Of a DNA stretch of 64,000 bases, positions 60,288 to 64,000 are shown piece by piece; positions within the stretch are counted from its first letter, which is position 1; every line of letters starts with the position of its first letter. Position numbers and translations under genes: made by a program. Source of the DNA: Gymnopilus junonius (Eukaryota > Basidiomycota > Agaricomycetes > Agaricales > Galerinaceae); contig JADNYJ010000061.1 of assembly GCA_015501075.1 (NCBI GenBank), forward strand, positions 62,001 to 126,000, in the 5' to 3' direction. Below the pieces are notes generated by a model that did not search any database, was not told where the DNA came from, and worked only from the letters and a program-made list of their open reading frames with translations.

Positions 60288-62723
60288 TTAAGTACTCGGT
60301 GTCCATGATTGTGGAATAGATTGCAGCGAAGCGCTGTATAGCGATCCATTTTGACTGCTCGATGCAGAAGATATGGCGGGGGGAGCTGGAGGTCGTGGTG
60401 ATATTCGTGCTTGGGAGTCTTTCTGCGGAGAGCCATTAATAGGAGCGAGGGTACTGGAAAAGGCTTGATGAGCATCTTCTCGAGAAGATATAGTAGTCTC
60501 AACACACCTGCCATCCTGTGACTGAGAAACAGAGGGCGTTATAGATGGTGCAGCTGATGCAGAAGGTTCGGTTGTGATCTTTAAGTAACCAGATTGAACT
60601 AGGAAATCCCAAACTCGACTCGTCTTATTGACATCGATCTTGACCAGATCCCGAGCCTCGCGTCGACGAAGTTTACCTCCGCGCCGCGCATATTCGCGGA
60701 TAAGAGTTTCTTTAATGACCAGGTATGGTTTGGGGAGGATTCGAAGTTGCGAGCAAAGAGTCTGCTCAGCAGGAGTAAGAAGATGTAACGATGGACTATT
60801 TGCGAGGTTAAGGGGTTGAGCTGCACAAAATGTGAGCTTACAAATGCTGAAGTTGATATTTAGAAACTTACGGGGTCGGCGGGCGGTGCTTCCTGTATTG
60901 GAACCTGGGACAGGTCCCAGTCTAGGCGTTGATTCACGAGATTTCCTATCCTCCGAGTCTGCGAAAGAAACGAGGCTTGATCTACGAGGATCGGGACCTG
61001 ACGACTGACGGCCTGCAGAGCGATTCGGAACAGGGTAATCCCGTAGAGGCGCGACCTTCGCTGCCTGCGTCTAATGTGATGATATTGAATAACATGGCAT
61101 CCAAGACAATGAAATTGGGACGGACCCGCTTCGAGAGATCTGATTCGTATTTATCGATGTCAGCTGAGGTCGATAAGCCAAGACGGCGATAAGTTTGAAG
61201 TTCCTGTATACGTTTTCGGAGTAAAGCCTCGTCTTAAACCATGTCAGTGGAATAATATCGAAAGATAACCGCAAATCTTACATAACATATCGGTGGCAAA
61301 TGCTTCGTAATCCTCAGCTGTCTGCAGCCTTGCAAAAGGACGCAGGCGATGAAGAAATTCACGCTCCTCCTTCGGTCGCTTCTTATCAACTGCTTGCATC
61401 TTGAGAATATATGTTACAACAATGTTCAAAAACGAGTGAAAATTGAAAAAGTACCTTTCTGTAATCGAGCAACCCTCTTTCGAAAATGACTGCCTTGGTT
61501 TCTAAACGTTTATCGACGCGTTGAAAGTACATTTCGAGAAGGCTTAATTTGAAAGTGGTGGAGTCTTTAGTCTCATAAGGCTGTGGCTGTATCGGTTCAT
61601 CTGCAGCTTCGTCGTCGCCGTTGCTATTGGCTATGGAGACGTCCTCTGATTTCACTTTCTTGATGTCCCCGTTAATATGATACCCGTTAACTGAGCCGTT
61701 GACGGGAGGTGGGCCCTTTCCTGCATGTGATGAGGGGTCGCGAAAACCGGTAAATATACCTGACCGTTTTTCTTCTTCCCATTTTAAGCGCGCACGAACA
61801 TCCAGGTCATTTTCATCTTCCGGTAGTTGGTCACCCCCGTAATCCGACACAACTCCAAATTCCAAGTCCTTTACCAAATCTTCCGCTTCGTTATCAACTT
61901 CGTGTTCAAACTCGAGACGACCGGGGAGGAAAGTCGCAATTTCATGCACCGCAGGCTGTGAAGTAGGTGCGACTTTCGGTGGTGGAGGCTCTTGGTCATT
62001 CATAGCTGTTATCCTCCTCCGTTTGCGTTCATGAAAAACCTCCGGCTCGATGTCGAATTCCAGATCCATCCGCTAACGATTTCTTAATTTCAATATATTG
62101 AAGTAAACGAATAGCAGTTATACTTACGGGCATTGGCCACTTTTCCGACTCGATGTACACCTTTCGATAATGCTCATCGACCTCTTCTTTGGTCCGGGTG
62201 CCGACGTGCTCTGCTATCTTCTTCCAGTTACCGATGCCGTGCGTTGAAATACCTGTCAATAGAAGGAGTTCCCTATGGTACAAACGTGTTGGTCCATGGT
62301 ACATTGCAATTGCAAAGACGCTCACTCATCAGCTCCCCAGTCTTCAGTAAAAATGGGATAAGAGTTCATTTCCTAAGGATATCGCAATTAGCCAAATCTT
62401 AGCTTAATGTCGAGCCTGAGATGGAACTTACTATTACACGATAGGCATGTCCTCTCTGATGCTTTGCGAACTCTTTGCCAGCACAGAAACACGCTGGGCA
62501 CAGATCAACGCCTTCTCCGGTAACGCAAACCGGATCTGCACATTTGATGCGTATATTGTGCGTTAAGTCACACGCGCATGAATCGCACTGGTATTGCACA
62601 CCAGGCTCATTCAAAGCTAAAAATCGCAAAATCTAAAAAACGGATATATATGGCCATGTCGATCATGCACGCACTTTGGATCTCATCGGGTAAATGTTGA
62701 GGTTTCCGCTGCGTAACGGTCAT
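60288..62723 (-). CDS. ADA2: Ada2, adaptor subunit of SAGA/ADA histone acetyltransferase complexes
   Basis: The start MTVTQRKPQHLPDEIQ is at 62723 and the stop TAA at 60288-60290. An N-terminal ZZ zinc finger (YQCDSCACDLTHNIRIKC, then CPACFCAGKEFAKHQRGHAY) is followed by a SANT domain (FTEDWGADE, GISTHGIGNWKKIAEHVGTR, EVDEHYRKVYIES). The middle region has DLEFDIEPE and FKLSLLEMYFQRVDKRLETK. Near the C-terminus a SWIRM domain is visible (LTPAEQTLCSQLRILPKPYL, ARDLVKIDVNKTSRVWDFL). A Ser/Pro/Gln-rich tail follows. Ada2 stimulates Gcn5 acetylation of histone H3. Several introns interrupt it, including one with a GTCCGT donor near 61120. Confidence 0.96.
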
Positions 62724-63939
62724 TATTACAAACGCGAACTCTCGTGTTCGCGTTTACTGTCTCTTCTTGCGGACTAGGTCTACGCTGGGAGCTCAGGACT
62801 AGGGCTGAGAAACGATTACAACCGGGTGTCGTCGCCGACGCCACCGACGACCGTCGAACTTGAAACCCGTGTTCAGCAACAGGGCTGGCTGAATGGTTGA
62901 ACGCGCTGTTCACGAAGTACCCTTGAGTGCTGATTGTGTCACTTGCTTTGGCCTTGACGCTTGGAACAACGACGGCCACAACAACGACAATGATGAAGCA
63001 GTGTTTGTCTCTGTTTACTCCTATCGTAGGACTTACGCAGACTTGCATGCAACTGTAAAGACCATGTAGCCTTGCAGCCTTTGTAGGAGCGACAAAATTC
63101 TGGTCCAAAGGAACGCGTAAACGCTTCATACGTCTTTTAATTTTTTTGTCGAATTTTTCAAGGAAATTTTCCGAGTCTATGATTAGGAAGAGAAGGCACC
63201 GGTAAAATCAGCCGCCTTCCAAGTCCAGTACTACTACCGAATGGAGTGGGTACTATGTTACGAAGTGCTTCTTGGAAATCTTGGCAAAAAAGACTGTTCA
63301 CCAGAGCTTGGTTTAAAACTCTAGATAACGTCTCAATTGAATTACTTGCTGTATATATTTCCCATTACATGCTTGATAGGAATGAGGCTACACCTAACTC
63401 GTTGAATAACTGCCCTTAAACTGCAGCAATCAAAGCATTCCTCGAATGCGACATCCATATATGTGGATCTGTTACATAGAGCCAGCAGCAGGTACCGGGT
63501 GTTGAATGTTAGGCCAAAATCAGTACACTCTAGTCTGTCTGTCCGGGCTCCACACTTAGTGACCTACGACCGCCTTACTTGTACCAATATGACGGGATAG
63601 TCTCAAAGCCGTATAGTAGGTCGCGTAAAGATTGTTGGAAAATCCTTTATTCAAGGGTTCTTGTCTTCATGATTTTTTGTGGTCCGAGGCATCACCCCTT
63701 CCTTTCAGGAGCTGGGTTGTGGAAAGTGCCTATTAGTACTATGTCACCTGCACAGGATGCCGAAAGCTGCTCCTATGACGCCCATCCAGAAAACAACGGA
63801 TTGTACTCCACCGCAGTGGCCCTTCAATACATTCTCCACTCTGATTTTCAGCATTCCTGAAGTCCGATGTCAATGACGCAATGCTCGAGTCCAATTATAA
63901 AACTATAGCGAACCAACAGGTTCGTTCCCTTATACCATC
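62724..63939. other. Intergenic region of about 1.2 kb upstream of ADA2
   Basis: Open frames at 62683-63129 (minus) and 63579-63860 (plus) have no family features; the first is partly an ACAACGACGG-type simple repeat read in frame. I see no gene, repeat element or RNA gene here. Confidence 0.4.
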
Positions 63940-64000
63940 ATGCCTCTGTTCAATACGAGGGATGACAACGACAACCGATACTCGTCAAGTTCACCTCAGA
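63940..64000 (+). CDS. Possible start of a gene cut by the right edge
   Basis: The ATG at 63940 opens MPLFNTRDDNDNRYSSSSPQ and stays open to the window end. A TATA-like stretch (TATAAAACTATAG) lies about 45 bp upstream at 63895-63908, a plausible promoter distance for a fungal gene. Only 20 codons are visible, so nothing can be said about function. Confidence 0.35.
   Translation, partial: MPLFNTRDDNDNRYSSSSPQ

Noticed and set aside
62683..63129. 148-codon minus-strand frame upstream of ADA2
   Set aside because: Partly a simple GTT/ACA-type repeat; no domain, and it overlaps the ADA2 first exon in another frame.
63579..63860. 93-codon plus-strand frame near the right edge
   Set aside because: No protein-like features; probably chance in intergenic DNA.

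Overview
The window is nuclear DNA from a filamentous basidiomycete, most probably an Agaricomycete. The evidence is the architecture: intron-dense genes with very short introns (about 45-65 nt, GT-AG with a few GC-AG), short intergenic gaps, genes on both strands, and fungal families (Zn2Cys6 regulator, Spa2 polarisome scaffold, Dsc3, Leu5, Ada2, Ctr9, Pex1, Spt21/Ams2-like). No CRISPR array, rRNA gene, recognisable transposon or bacterial operon is present. I rebuilt exon structures by hand by matching splice sites to reading frame and family motifs. Where no exon list is given, only the gene span is supported.

Layout. 1-20 kb: C-terminus of a PinX1/Pxr1-like protein; a Tgl1-type lipase divergent from an unknown secreted or membrane protein; an IMPACT/Yih1-family protein; glucosamine-6-phosphate deaminase; tRNA-Gln(UUG); transcription factor IIIA; a possible membrane protein; an Spt21/Ams2-like regulator; a beta-carbonic anhydrase with signal peptide; Dsc3; and an ergothioneine-type sulfoxide-synthase-like protein without a methyltransferase domain. 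20-40 kb: Spa2; very-long-chain 3-ketoacyl-CoA reductase; an aromatic amino acid decarboxylase; Pex1; an ankyrin-repeat protein; a Zn2Cys6 factor. 40-64 kb: the Leu5 CoA carrier; Hop2; a Rho GTPase with a 7-nt microexon; a J-domain protein; an unknown membrane-anchored protein; bleomycin hydrolase; a tandem pair of paraoxonase-like genes; ribosomal protein S0; Ctr9 and Ada2 convergent; and the start of one more ORF at the right edge.

The genes do not form one pathway. This is ordinary housekeeping chromosome. Loose themes are transcription and chromatin (TFIIIA beside a tRNA gene, Spt21-like, Ctr9, Ada2), polarity (Spa2, Rho) and lipid, peroxisome or CoA metabolism (lipase, ketoacyl-CoA reductase, Pex1, Leu5).

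Two cautions. First, at least five conserved genes have a reading frame broken by what looks like a single missing base, often in a homopolymer. I read these as probable assembly errors rather than pseudogenes, and I give the positions. Second, I could not run searches, so all names rest on motif and domain recognition by eye. I saw no clearly new biological system. The most unusual items are the methyltransferase-less Egt1-like protein, the Rho microexon, the GC-AG introns and the paraoxonase-like tandem pair.
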